Shown here piece by piece: positions 35,628 to 43,196 of a stretch of DNA of 64,000 bases. Source of the DNA: Nitrosopumilus sp. b1 (GTDB taxonomy: Archaea; Thermoproteota; Nitrososphaeria; Nitrososphaerales; Nitrosopumilaceae); NCBI RefSeq assembly GCF_014078545.1, contig NZ_MU078713.1, positions 1 to 64,000 of the forward strand, read 5' to 3'. A model generated the notes under the pieces. It ran no database searches. It was not told the origin of the DNA and worked only from the letters and a program-made list of their open reading frames with translations. The translations under genes were made by a program, and so were the position numbers. The first letter of the stretch is position 1. Every line of letters starts with the position of its first letter.

Positions 35628-36377
35628 TTACTTTACAGACTCGCCACCATCAACTGCTAAAACGGCTCCCGTAGTCCAAGCTGAATCATCTGATGCAAAA
35701 TACAATATTGCTTTTGCCACCTCTTCAGGAGTCCCAATTCTTCCAATTGGATGATCCTTATTCATAAATTCCCTATCAGCTTCTGTTCTCATAAACGGAG
35801 CAGTCATATCAGTATCTACCACCCCTGGACAAATGCAATTTACTCGAATTTTATTGGGAGCATATTGCAGAGCCCATGTCTTTGTAAGTAAGATTAAAGC
35901 AGCTTTTGATGCAGAATATGCATCTGCATTAAAATCCTGATATGCCTTTAGACCAGCATCTGATGAAATATTGATAATACTTCCACCGTTTTTTAGCATA
36001 TGTGGAATTACCTCTTTTGTATAACGAAACGGTCCTGAAAGATTTACATCAATTACATTATTCCAATCTGACTCTTCAATCTCATGCAATTTTTTTATTC
36101 TTGGAAAAATTCCAGCATTGTTAACTAGAATATCGATTTTTCCAAATTTCTCAATCCCCTTTTTGACAACATTTGAAACTTCTATGGTCTTTGTAACATC
36201 GGCAGAGACGGCAAAACATCCACCTAGTTTCTTTGCTGCATCATTAAGTGTCTTAGAATTTTTTGATGTGATGATTACATCAGCCCCTGAATCTAAAAAC
36301 AACTTTGCTGTTGCATAACCAATACCCCTGCTTCCTCCAGTTATTATAGCAACTTTTCCTTGAAGATTCATTCCCAT
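35628..36377 (-). CDS. SDR family oxidoreductase (3-oxoacyl-ACP reductase-like)
   Basis: A 249-residue short-chain dehydrogenase. 'TGGSRGIGYA' (13-22), 'NNAGIFP' (about 90-96), Ser in 'NISSDAGL', 'YSASKAAL' (about 155-162) and the C-terminal 'GAVLAVDGGES', the FabG-like ending. The substrate is unknown. A second methionine two codons in (36371) is an equally plausible start. Confidence 0.9.
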   Translation of the reverse strand: MGMNLQGKVAIITGGSRGIGYATAKLFLDSGADVIITSKNSKTLNDAAKKLGGCFAVSADVTKTIEVSNVVKKGIEKFGKIDILVNNAGIFPRIKKLHEIEESDWNNVIDVNLSGPFRYTKEVIPHMLKNGGSIINISSDAGLKAYQDFNADAYSASKAALILLTKTWALQYAPNKIRVNCICPGVVDTDMTAPFMRTEADREFMNKDHPIGRIGTPEEVAKAILYFASDDSAWTTGAVLAVDGGESVK

Positions 36378-36496
36378 CGTTCAGTTTGACTCTGATATAG
36401 TCATACGGAATTCCAAAAATCAAAGAGACTTTTTAAATTTAGCCGTAAAGAATTTCAATAAAAGTAGTTCTAATGTGTAATTATCATCACAAAATT

Positions 36497-36504
36497 TTAA
36501 ATAC
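36497..36504 (+). promoter_or_regulatory. TATA box for candidate non-coding RNA
   Basis: TTTAAATA with no open reading frame downstream. It predicts transcription starting near 36526-36528, exactly where the structured region begins. Confidence 0.6.
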
Positions 36505-36527
36505 AAAGAAAACGTATAAGAAATAAT

Positions 36528-36665
36528 GCCGATGGATATAATTTCTATCGACTAACATCGCGTGGTCCCGCAGGACTGAAACGCGGACCCAAGAACACAA
36601 ATGTGTCAACTTGGCCTAGAGAGGAAATCTCTCAACGTCCTGCAGAAGGGGGATCACGCCACCTT
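36528..36665 (+). ncRNA. candidate structured non-coding RNA of unknown class
   Basis: About 135 bases lie between two minus-strand genes and contain nested helices. A 5' hairpin pairs CGATGGA with TCTATCG (36531-36551). A long closing helix pairs GCGTGGTCCC (36561-36570) with GGGATCACGC (36651-36660). Inside it GCAGGAC pairs with GTCCTGC. Two small hairpins lie within: ACAC/GTGT enclosed by CCAAG/CTTGG, and GAGA/TCTC. It is GC-richer than its surroundings, has its own TATA box and no ORF. It does not match tRNA, 5S, SRP or RNase P RNA signatures I know. Confidence 0.65.
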
Positions 36666-37098
36666 AGATTTTGTCATCTACTATCTGTATTGAAACTGGT
36701 CCCATAATGTTTCCATTAGGATTGATGATTATCTCTAATTCCTGTTCTTCTAAAATCTGAAACTCATTTTCTCCAAGATAATCCCAAGTATAGTAAAGGG
36801 CAGCTCCTGATTCATGAGGAGTTCCCTGTAAATCAAAATCCTCTGAAAATGAAAAATTTTCTCCAATCAACTTTATTGATAAAATCTGAGGACTATCTCC
36901 ATTTGGAACAAAACGAAATTTGTATTCTCCAGGTAATATCTCAAAAGAACTGGTATAGACTCCCTCATGATACATGCCGGGTTCAGCTATAGTCACTGAG
37001 AATAGATTCTTGGATTCTGGAGCATCCATTGTAAATACTCCAAAAGCAACAATTATTCCAATAATTATTGCAATGAATCCGCCAACAATTAATTTCAT
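36664..37098 (-). CDS. N-terminally anchored extracytoplasmic protein
   Basis: A 144-residue protein. The N-terminal hydrophobic helix 'LIVGGFIAIIIGIIVAFGVF' (about 3-22) anchors a beta-rich outer domain with no Cys and no recognised motif. It lies 3 bp after the second TFB gene on the same strand, so it may be co-transcribed. Its end meets the 3' end of the candidate RNA. Confidence 0.7.
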   Translation of the reverse strand: MKLIVGGFIAIIIGIIVAFGVFTMDAPESKNLFSVTIAEPGMYHEGVYTSSFEILPGEYKFRFVPNGDSPQILSIKLIGENFSFSEDFDLQGTPHESGAALYYTWDYLGENEFQILEEQELEIIINPNGNIMGPVSIQIVDDKI

Positions 37099-37101
37099 TA
37101 T

Positions 37102-38010
37102 CTATAGCTTTAATGCTTCTTTGAGACCCTTGTACCTGTTTCGAATGGTAACTTCTGTTACTCCAGCAGCTTGTGCAATGTCTTTTTGCGTCTTGTTTTC
37201 ACCCATCATCACACATGCCAAATAGAGAGCTGCTGCTGCCAATCCCATGGGATCTTTTCCTGCAGAAACCTCAATTCGAGTTGCCTCTTTCAAAAACTCC
37301 AAAGCCTTTCTTTTGGTCTTCTCATTGAGATCAGCAATTGATGCAATTCTAGAAACCCCTTTAATGGGATCTACCACTGGCATCTTCAAATCTAATTCTC
37401 TTAGTAACAGTCGATAACACCTTGCCACATCTTTGCGTTTAATGTTAATCCCATTTGCAACATCTGACAAAGTCCTAGGAGTTTCGGTATTTCTGCAAGC
37501 AGCATAAAGGGATGCAGCTACCAAACCCGGAATAGATCTGCCTCTGACTAGACCTTTATCCAATGCTTTTCGATAGATGTATGCAGTTTTCTCAATTACT
37601 GCATCAGACAAGGCTAGCTTGTCCTTTAGTCTATCAAGTTCTGAAAATGCCTGTCTAAAGTTTCTATCAACTGGTTCATGTACCTGGCTTCTACTATCCC
37701 ATGTTCGAAGTCTTTCGATGGTACTCTTCATTGATGCAGTAAGGGGTTTTCCCGAAGCATCCTTGTTGATTGGATTAATGACAGTTGCAAGTCCCATATC
37801 ATGCATTGCCAACGATGTAGGAGTTCCTGCTCTTGCACGATCACCCCCATCATCTTTTGAAAAAGAACGCCATTCAGGACCTTCCTGTTCTGAGCGTTCA
37901 GATGCTACAAAACCACACTTGGAACAAAACATCTCACCTGATTCATTATCAGTTAACATTATGCCCTTTCCACACCGATGACATTTTTCACTTGATGCGG
38001 ATTGAGTCAT
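37102..38010 (-). CDS. tfb: transcription initiation factor TFB (copy 2)
   Basis: A 302-residue TFIIB homologue with zinc-ribbon cysteines CHRCG/CSKCG (about 10-32), B-linker, two cyclin folds and the 'VTEVTIRNRYKGLKEAL' BRE helix. It is clearly paralogous to copy 1 but differs in the reader segment ('SERSEQEGPEWRSFSKDDGG') and much of the second cyclin fold. That suggests different promoter preference or growth condition. The minus-strand CTTTTTAT at 38041-38048 is its probable TATA box. Confidence 0.97.
   Translation of the reverse strand: MTQSASSEKCHRCGKGIMLTDNESGEMFCSKCGFVASERSEQEGPEWRSFSKDDGGDRARAGTPTSLAMHDMGLATVINPINKDASGKPLTASMKSTIERLRTWDSRSQVHEPVDRNFRQAFSELDRLKDKLALSDAVIEKTAYIYRKALDKGLVRGRSIPGLVAASLYAACRNTETPRTLSDVANGINIKRKDVARCYRLLLRELDLKMPVVDPIKGVSRIASIADLNEKTKRKALEFLKEATRIEVSAGKDPMGLAAAALYLACVMMGENKTQKDIAQAAGVTEVTIRNRYKGLKEALKL
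37636..37740 (-). repeat. 105-bp tract 104/105 identical to first TFB gene
   Basis: Inverted partner of 30347-30451. Two shorter near-identical tracts also occur: about 33 bases in the zinc ribbon and about 38 bases covering 'VSAGKDPMGLAA' in the second cyclin fold. More divergent DNA separates them. Confidence 0.9.
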
Positions 38011-38143
38011 AAAATCGATTGAGAGTGGCTATGATTAAAGATAAAAAGATTTTACTTGCCTAAAATTAACGAATTTCGCCATTTTTTGGAGAAGATACAA
38101 AATTTTCTACCATACTGAATGTTCAAATCCATCAGAAACAATA

Positions 38144-38151
38144 TTTAAATA
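38144..38151 (+). promoter_or_regulatory. TATA box for C2H2 mini-protein
   Basis: TTTAAATA, centred about 27 bp before the ATG at 38175, predicting a leaderless transcript. Confidence 0.6.
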
Positions 38152-38174
38152 CATTTTTCTCGGTGGCTAAGAAA

Positions 38175-38282
38175 ATGACAAAATGTCCACTATGCGGAGA
38201 ATCCCTGAATAACGAATCTACCATAACTGAACATATCAAAAAGATCCATCCTCAAAGCGAATCACACACAATCAAAATTTAG
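38175..38282 (+). CDS. 35-residue single C2H2 zinc-finger mini-protein
   Basis: The ATG-TAG frame encodes 35 residues starting 'MTKCPLCGESLNNESTITEH'. Cys4, Cys7, His20 and His25 give C-x2-C-x12-H-x4-H, a classical zinc finger that is almost the whole protein. An in-frame GTG at 38163 would add 4 residues, but the TATA box spacing favours the ATG. It lies 40 bp before the ESCRT-III-like gene in the same direction and is divergent from TFB copy 2. It may be a small nucleic-acid- or protein-binding regulator. Confidence 0.7.
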   Translation: MTKCPLCGESLNNESTITEHIKKIHPQSESHTIKI

Positions 38283-38322
38283 TTAGCTAAACTTTGCTGA
38301 TTGTTAAGCATAATTTACTTCT

Positions 38323-39006
38323 TTGATTAAGAACAAATTTTTACAGCACCCTCCGTTGACAAATTTCCAATCACAATGGTCAAAACCACAAACTCCCGGA
38401 ATAACTGAAAGAATTGGTGAGACCATCAAGCCAAAGGGACCACTAAAACCAAGAGTCCAAATGGCTATTCAAAAATTACAAAAACAAATTTCAAAACTTG
38501 ATGGAATGCTTACAAAATTAGGTGAAAGAGATGCAAAACTCTTCCAAAGAATTGTGCAAGCTACACAAGCACATGATACTCATACTAGCAAAGTTTTATC
38601 AAATGAATTAGCAGAAATTCGTAAAGTTTCCAAAGTCTTAGGAAATGCACGAATTGCTCTAGAGCAGATAGAACTCCGACTCTCAACTGCTAATGACTTG
38701 GGCGACACCATAGTCACAATCATGCCAACAATAGGATTAATGAAAGGCATGAAATCATCATTGGCAAAGTTCATGCCAGGAGCAGATGCTGAGATTTCAA
38801 AGATGGCAGAGATGCTTGGCGGAATGATGACAGACTCGTTCTCTGGCGATTCAGCATTTGGAATTGACACAGGCTCAAACGAAGAGACTGAAAAGATTCT
38901 CCAAGAAGCAGCAGCAGTTGCAGAAACATCTGTTGATTCCAGATTCCCAACTACCCCCGTAGAATCAGAGAATGTACAATCTGGAACATCATCACGTTTC
39001 ATGTAA
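38323..39006 (+). CDS. ESCRT-III/Snf7-like protein (CdvB paralogue)
   Basis: A 227-residue protein with a TTG start. A helical hairpin core (about 45-125) contains 'AIQKLQKQISKLDGMLTKLG' and 'ELAEIRKVSKVLGNARIALE', as in CdvB/ESCRT-III filament proteins. A Met-rich hydrophobic region and an acidic C-terminal tail follow. In Thaumarchaeota Cdv proteins form the division machinery; several CdvB paralogues are usual. No CdvC/Vps4 ATPase is in the window. It converges with a coiled-coil gene 13 bp away. Confidence 0.8.
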   Translation: MIKNKFLQHPPLTNFQSQWSKPQTPGITERIGETIKPKGPLKPRVQMAIQKLQKQISKLDGMLTKLGERDAKLFQRIVQATQAHDTHTSKVLSNELAEIRKVSKVLGNARIALEQIELRLSTANDLGDTIVTIMPTIGLMKGMKSSLAKFMPGADAEISKMAEMLGGMMTDSFSGDSAFGIDTGSNEETEKILQEAAAVAETSVDSRFPTTPVESENVQSGTSSRFM

Positions 39007-39019
39007 TTAGATTCTAAAT

Positions 39020-39526
39020 CTAAAGACTATCAGAATTTGGTCTATTTTCCTTAAACCGCTTGATGATGGAACCCTCATCATCTACAACTTTGTCTATTCC
39101 TGAAAGTTTGTTTCTTAGCTCATTTATCATATTACCAACCTCGTCTGCCTCAGTTTCAACCTGTTGTCTCTTCCTAGTTAGACTCTGTAATCCTGATCTT
39201 TCCTCATCAATATACTGACTAACCTTGACTAGCTTTTCCTTCAAATTCTTAATATCAACAGATTCATCTTCTACTTCTTTTTCAAGAGCAGTTCTCTTGT
39301 CTTTTAGATTCTTTATCATCAAACCCACATAATCGATTGCCTCATCAAGTCGGGCTCTTTTGTCCTTAAGTGCTCCAATACCAAGATCAGAATTTACCGT
39401 TTCTCTTGGTGTTTCACGTGTTTCAGACTCTCTTACTGGATTGTCTTCAGACTCATAATTCTGGGGTTTTTCTTCAACCATCTCTCCTCCAGCATCATCG
39501 TCTTTTTTCTTAAATTTATCAAACAT
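39020..39526 (-). CDS. coiled-coil protein
   Basis: A 168-residue protein. A basic N-terminal 'MFDKFKKK' and an acidic disordered region (about 9-45) precede a long coiled coil (about 50-155) with heptad-like Leu/Ile/Val spacing. There is no membrane helix and no PRC-barrel, so it is not a standard CdvA. The convergent ESCRT-III-like gene makes a cell-envelope or division role conceivable. Confidence 0.7.
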   Translation of the reverse strand: MFDKFKKKDDDAGGEMVEEKPQNYESEDNPVRESETRETPRETVNSDLGIGALKDKRARLDEAIDYVGLMIKNLKDKRTALEKEVEDESVDIKNLKEKLVKVSQYIDEERSGLQSLTRKRQQVETEADEVGNMINELRNKLSGIDKVVDDEGSIIKRFKENRPNSDSL

Positions 39527-39613
39527 GCTTACCCACTATTGTGATTCTCATTATTTGGCATTATTAAAGATACAAAGTCATAATCACTTTGCAAAAATAA
39601 AAAAGATGGATGG

Positions 39614-40300
39614 TTAGTCCACTACAATTGATTTTCTAAATTCATCTAAATGAATTTGATTGTCTGATCTAACTTGAATTTCCCCTATCTGAAAGAGTCG
39701 AATTGTTTCTCCTGAATCTGTATCTTGAAGACCAGCATTGACAAATGCAATAGCAAATGTGTTTTCCTCTCCTGCCTGAGCAACTTTTCCTGAAAAAATC
39801 ACCTTATACGTGAGCTCATCATTTGAAGCAGTTCCATGAAGAACTACATTCTGCCCTCTAATCTTTCCTGAAAGTTCAAGATTTAGATTTCTACCTTCCA
39901 GCTCTATTGTCCCTTGAGAAGTCATTCTCCAGGCGTTTTCTCCAACTTTGATTGCTTTTCCATTAAAAAGCACAATTCCAGCATTGTAGGCTTTGGCATT
40001 GACAAATGCCCATCCTAAGGTCTCCCCTTCGAAGGATAACGCCTTTCGTATCTGTTCATCTGTAAAGTTCTCTGGAACCTCAAAGTATCTAACTTGAAGA
40101 TTTCCATCTATTACTCGCTCAGTCAGAATAGTTCTAACCTTTTCCTTCTTTGCAATTGCAGACTTTGGAATTTCTTTTATTGAATCCATGCCTGAATCAT
40201 CAGAATTTTCTGCCTGAACTTGAGAAATAGTCAGCGGAGATGCTGCAAGCATAAAGATAATCATCAATCCAGTTCGGAAATTTTGGTTTGATTTTACCAT
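39614..40300 (-). CDS. secreted protein of unknown function
   Basis: A 228-residue protein. The N-terminal signal peptide (about 8-30, 'LMIIFMLAASPLTISQVQA') leads to a soluble beta-rich domain with no cysteines in the mature part. It ends in the basic/hydrophobic 'FRKSIVVD'. It stands alone with a 300-bp upstream spacer. No recognised family. Confidence 0.72.
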   Translation of the reverse strand: MVKSNQNFRTGLMIIFMLAASPLTISQVQAENSDDSGMDSIKEIPKSAIAKKEKVRTILTERVIDGNLQVRYFEVPENFTDEQIRKALSFEGETLGWAFVNAKAYNAGIVLFNGKAIKVGENAWRMTSQGTIELEGRNLNLELSGKIRGQNVVLHGTASNDELTYKVIFSGKVAQAGEENTFAIAFVNAGLQDTDSGETIRLFQIGEIQVRSDNQIHLDEFRKSIVVD

Positions 40301-40599
40301 GAGCCTAATATGCTGAATTTGATAGATTAGGGACAGCGAGAAATGATCCTGTTCCTTATATAGAAAAAATCAACAGACTAATTTTCTAAAATTTCTTCAA
40401 AAAAATAAGAAAAAATCAGAATATCAATTTTTGTGCCTAAATTCCGGACTTTTACAAAAATCTGACATTGAATTAATTTTCCCGCACCAAAAATGCTGAT
40501 TTTTAGGGTATTTCAGGATGTGAAACAAGCGTTCCGCTTTGCGTTCCGCTATAAAGTTTCAAAATGTACCTGATAAACACTGCACTCGTATAGTAGTCC
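40301..40599. other. 300-bp intergenic spacer with divergent promoters
   Basis: No convincing ORF. It contains a T/A-rich central part, a pair of 10-bp direct repeats (40529-40538 and 40541-40550), and the TATA box of the winged-helix operon. The secreted-protein gene at 39614 is transcribed away from it. Confidence 0.6.
40529..40556 (+). promoter_or_regulatory. tandem GCGTTCCGCT repeats plus TATA box
   Basis: GCGTTCCGCT occurs at 40529-40538 and again at 40541-40550, a 12-bp period. It runs directly into TATAAAG at 40550-40556. The GC-rich repeats stand out from the AT-rich surroundings and occupy the BRE/activator position. They are a candidate binding site for a regulator of the downstream operon. 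Confidence 0.55.
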
Positions 40600-40887
40600 A
40601 TGTCAAAACAACAATACAGGTCCGAAATGGGCATCATGGGTGATATCTTAGATGTCACTATGGAAGGAGGACGCACTGGGGTTATTGTTTCAGCTATCTC
40701 CCGTCGAGCCAACCTATCACACTATGCTGTATTAGACAAGTGCGAAAAACTTGTCTCAGCAGGATTAGTAGAGTCTGTAAAAAACGATAGAAACAGAGTC
40801 TACATGATTACAGAGAAGGGACTTCAATTCTTTCAAGAATTTAGAAGATTCCAGAATCTCGTGGAGTCAATGAATCTAAGGTATTAA
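40600..40887 (+). CDS. cytosolic winged-helix DNA-binding protein
   Basis: A 95-residue winged helix: helix 'RSEMGIMGDILDVTM', HTH 'GVIVSAISRRANLSHYAVLDKC' (split across the turn), wing 'SVKNDRNRVYMITEKG' and a final helix. This type is abundant in Thaumarchaeota. It lies 3 bp before the membrane-bound winged-helix gene. It may bind the repeats just upstream of its own TATA box. Confidence 0.85.
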   Translation: MSKQQYRSEMGIMGDILDVTMEGGRTGVIVSAISRRANLSHYAVLDKCEKLVSAGLVESVKNDRNRVYMITEKGLQFFQEFRRFQNLVESMNLRY

Positions 40888-40890
40888 GCC

Positions 40891-41916
40891 ATGATGAAGC
40901 AAAAACTAGAACCTATTCACAGGCAAGAGCCTACCCTAGAAGATGGAATGCTTTTTGTAAGGACTGAGGGTATCCTCCAAACGATGGTTAGAGCGCCAAT
41001 TATCCTGGCTGGATTGATTATCGTAGCAGTTATGATGCCTCTTCAGTACTCATTCTCTTCTACTAGAGCCCTTGATGTTACAGTTTATCCTGACGGTTCA
41101 ACCCATGTGATGTCAGTAATTGAGGTAGATCCCTTAGAGCCAGACTATACTGTAAAACTATATGGAAAAACTATTGATAATTTTGTAGCCCAAAGCGAGG
41201 ATGGGGATTTCTTACTAAGCAGTGTTAATGAAAATACGGCCACTGTGGAGACTTTTGGAATTTCAACAATTTTAGTTAATTATGATATTCATGATCTTGT
41301 ATCTAAAGAAGGACGAATCTGGACTTTCTCAATTGAGGCACCTTCTAATTTTGGAGTTCTAATGCCAAAGAACTCAGTTATAGTCGGAATGAGCGGAATT
41401 CCAATTAGTCTTGAAACAATTGATGAACAATCAAAAATTACACTTCCGTCTGGACAAAACCAGATTGACTATATCTTTAGTTCTCCAGTAACTAATCCAC
41501 CAGTTACTCCACCCCAATCTCAAAGCTCATCCTTTGATAGTACTCTAGTGATAATCGGCGCAGGAATTGCGGCTGCAGGTATTGGTGGTGCAGTTGCTAT
41601 TCAAAAGACAAAGAAGAGAGCACCAAAGGTTGAAAAAACCACTACAACAACTAGTGTATCTGACAAGCCACTTGACGCTGAAACAATTTTCCAATTAAGA
41701 CCAGATCTTAGAGAAGACGATAAAGAAATCGTCACTTTCCTCTTTGAGAATGGAGGACAGGCACTTGAAAGTGAGTTACGTAAAAAATTCCTACAACCAA
41801 GAACTACTATGTGGCGTGCAGTTAAAAGACTGGAACGATATGGTGTTATTGATATAGAGAAGAAGGATTTACAAAACCTAGTTAAACTCAAGTCAAAATT
41901 GGAGGAAGAACAATGA
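40891..41916 (+). CDS. transmembrane protein with cytosolic winged-helix domain (COG2512-like)
   Basis: A 341-residue protein. Helix 1 spans about 33-52, a beta-rich extracytoplasmic domain about 60-200, and helix 2 about 215-233 ('LVIIGAGIAAAGIGGAVAI'). A cytosolic linker leads to a C-terminal winged helix (about 265-335, with 'RTTMWRAVKRLERYGVIDIE'). It reads as a one-component membrane sensor-regulator. It overlaps the next gene by 4 bp (ATGA), so sensor and secreted partner are co-translated. Confidence 0.82.
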   Translation: MMKQKLEPIHRQEPTLEDGMLFVRTEGILQTMVRAPIILAGLIIVAVMMPLQYSFSSTRALDVTVYPDGSTHVMSVIEVDPLEPDYTVKLYGKTIDNFVAQSEDGDFLLSSVNENTATVETFGISTILVNYDIHDLVSKEGRIWTFSIEAPSNFGVLMPKNSVIVGMSGIPISLETIDEQSKITLPSGQNQIDYIFSSPVTNPPVTPPQSQSSSFDSTLVIIGAGIAAAGIGGAVAIQKTKKRAPKVEKTTTTTSVSDKPLDAETIFQLRPDLREDDKEIVTFLFENGGQALESELRKKFLQPRTTMWRAVKRLERYGVIDIEKKDLQNLVKLKSKLEEEQ

Positions 41917-42926
41917 ATAAACTAACATCATATGCCCTATTGGTCCTTGTTGCAAGCATCACTTTTGCAGGTGTATCTCCAAATGCAGAAGCTCAGGATG
42001 ATCCACGCGCTCTACTGAAATTAGTAATCCAGGCAGAAAACCAAATTAAACGACAGATTTCCTCAATGGATACAGTATCTGATGATATTCAAAAATTACT
42101 TCGTCAAGGTTCTATTGAAGCAGATGCACTGGAAGAATCAATCAAAAAACAGGATGTGGATTCAGCTAGAAAACACTTCCAAGAAGCAATGAGAATCTTC
42201 AAACAAATTAGCCACATGCTATCTGACAGACCTTCTGTTGCCCAAACAGATTCCTCTGTTGACTCTATAAAAGCTCGAGAACTAAAAGGAAATCTAGAAA
42301 GAATCATTCAATATGTTAACAGTCTCAAGAATATTGCTAATAGAGAAAAGGTCGACATTAACTTTTCAGAAATTAACAGTCTGATTGATTCTGCAAAATC
42401 CCAGATAATTGATGGTAACTATGATCAAGCATATGATACTCTTGAGAAGCTAAAATCCTTAAGCTCTGATGCAAATCAATCTATGCGTGATTATGCATCA
42501 CAAAAGGCATCTGATAGAGCAAGAGATTACGCCAATGATTATCTAGAAAAATTAGACAGACTCATAGAACAAGCAAAGAATCTTGGTCAACCCGATGAAG
42601 TAATCAAAGAATTAGAGGATGCAAGAGAAGACCTCTCAAATGCTTCATCAACCACTGAAATTGTAGAGAAAATTCGCAAAATAATCTCCATAAAAAAGCA
42701 ATTTGAATTAACAAAATCTGATAGAATTGAATCCAGAGTTTCTCAAATAGAAAAAATCCTTGATAGGTTGTCAGGAATCGATGGTATTGATACTGATTCA
42801 ATTAATTCAGCAAAAAAAATGGTTGATGAAATAAAGGCAATGTTAACTGATGGAGAATTTGAGTCAGCACAAGAACTTTTACGTGTTCTAACAGATAATG
42901 TAAAAGAATTACAAAAATCATCTTAA
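41913..42926 (+). CDS. secreted coiled-coil protein
   Basis: A 337-residue protein. The signal peptide (about 1-26, ending 'NAEAQ') leads to an entirely helical, charged mature chain with several coiled-coil segments and tetratricopeptide-like pairs. Examples are 'DGNYDQAYDTLEKLKSLSSD' and 'DGEFESAQELLRVLTDN'. There are no cysteines. Translational coupling to the transmembrane regulator suggests it is a ligand-binding or periplasm-side partner, or its target. Confidence 0.78.
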   Translation: MNKLTSYALLVLVASITFAGVSPNAEAQDDPRALLKLVIQAENQIKRQISSMDTVSDDIQKLLRQGSIEADALEESIKKQDVDSARKHFQEAMRIFKQISHMLSDRPSVAQTDSSVDSIKARELKGNLERIIQYVNSLKNIANREKVDINFSEINSLIDSAKSQIIDGNYDQAYDTLEKLKSLSSDANQSMRDYASQKASDRARDYANDYLEKLDRLIEQAKNLGQPDEVIKELEDAREDLSNASSTTEIVEKIRKIISIKKQFELTKSDRIESRVSQIEKILDRLSGIDGIDTDSINSAKKMVDEIKAMLTDGEFESAQELLRVLTDNVKELQKSS

Positions 42927-42963
42927 CACAAACTTCATATAATTTTCATATTGTCCTGTCATC

Positions 42964-43158
42964 ATGGCATCAAAGCAAATCACTGTTGGGGTTGGAATTC
43001 CTATGATAGTGGTGGGTTTTTTGATGGCCTTGTTATGGGCTCCTTTTGAAGGTGAAATGCAAAATACTGTAGAATTTGTTGGTAGTCTTATTGGAATTCT
43101 TGGAGTAGTATTTTTCATCTCTGGACTCTTCTATGCAAAAGAACCAGTCTTGCAATAG
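42964..43158 (+). CDS. small two-helix membrane protein
   Basis: A 64-residue protein with hydrophobic helices at about 6-25 and 35-55 joined by a short acidic loop. It lies 37 bp after the coiled-coil gene and before queE. Function unknown. Confidence 0.65.
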   Translation: MASKQITVGVGIPMIVVGFLMALLWAPFEGEMQNTVEFVGSLIGILGVVFFISGLFYAKEPVLQ

Positions 43159-43196
43159 AACTCATTGAATAAATAATCAACCCGATTATCTTTTCC

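Noticed and set aside
36528-36665. 5S rRNA, SRP RNA, RNase P RNA or box C/D RNA at this locus
   Set aside because: No 5S internal loops, no SRP domain IV 'GGAAG' tetraloop context, no RNase P conserved core, no C/D boxes at the ends.
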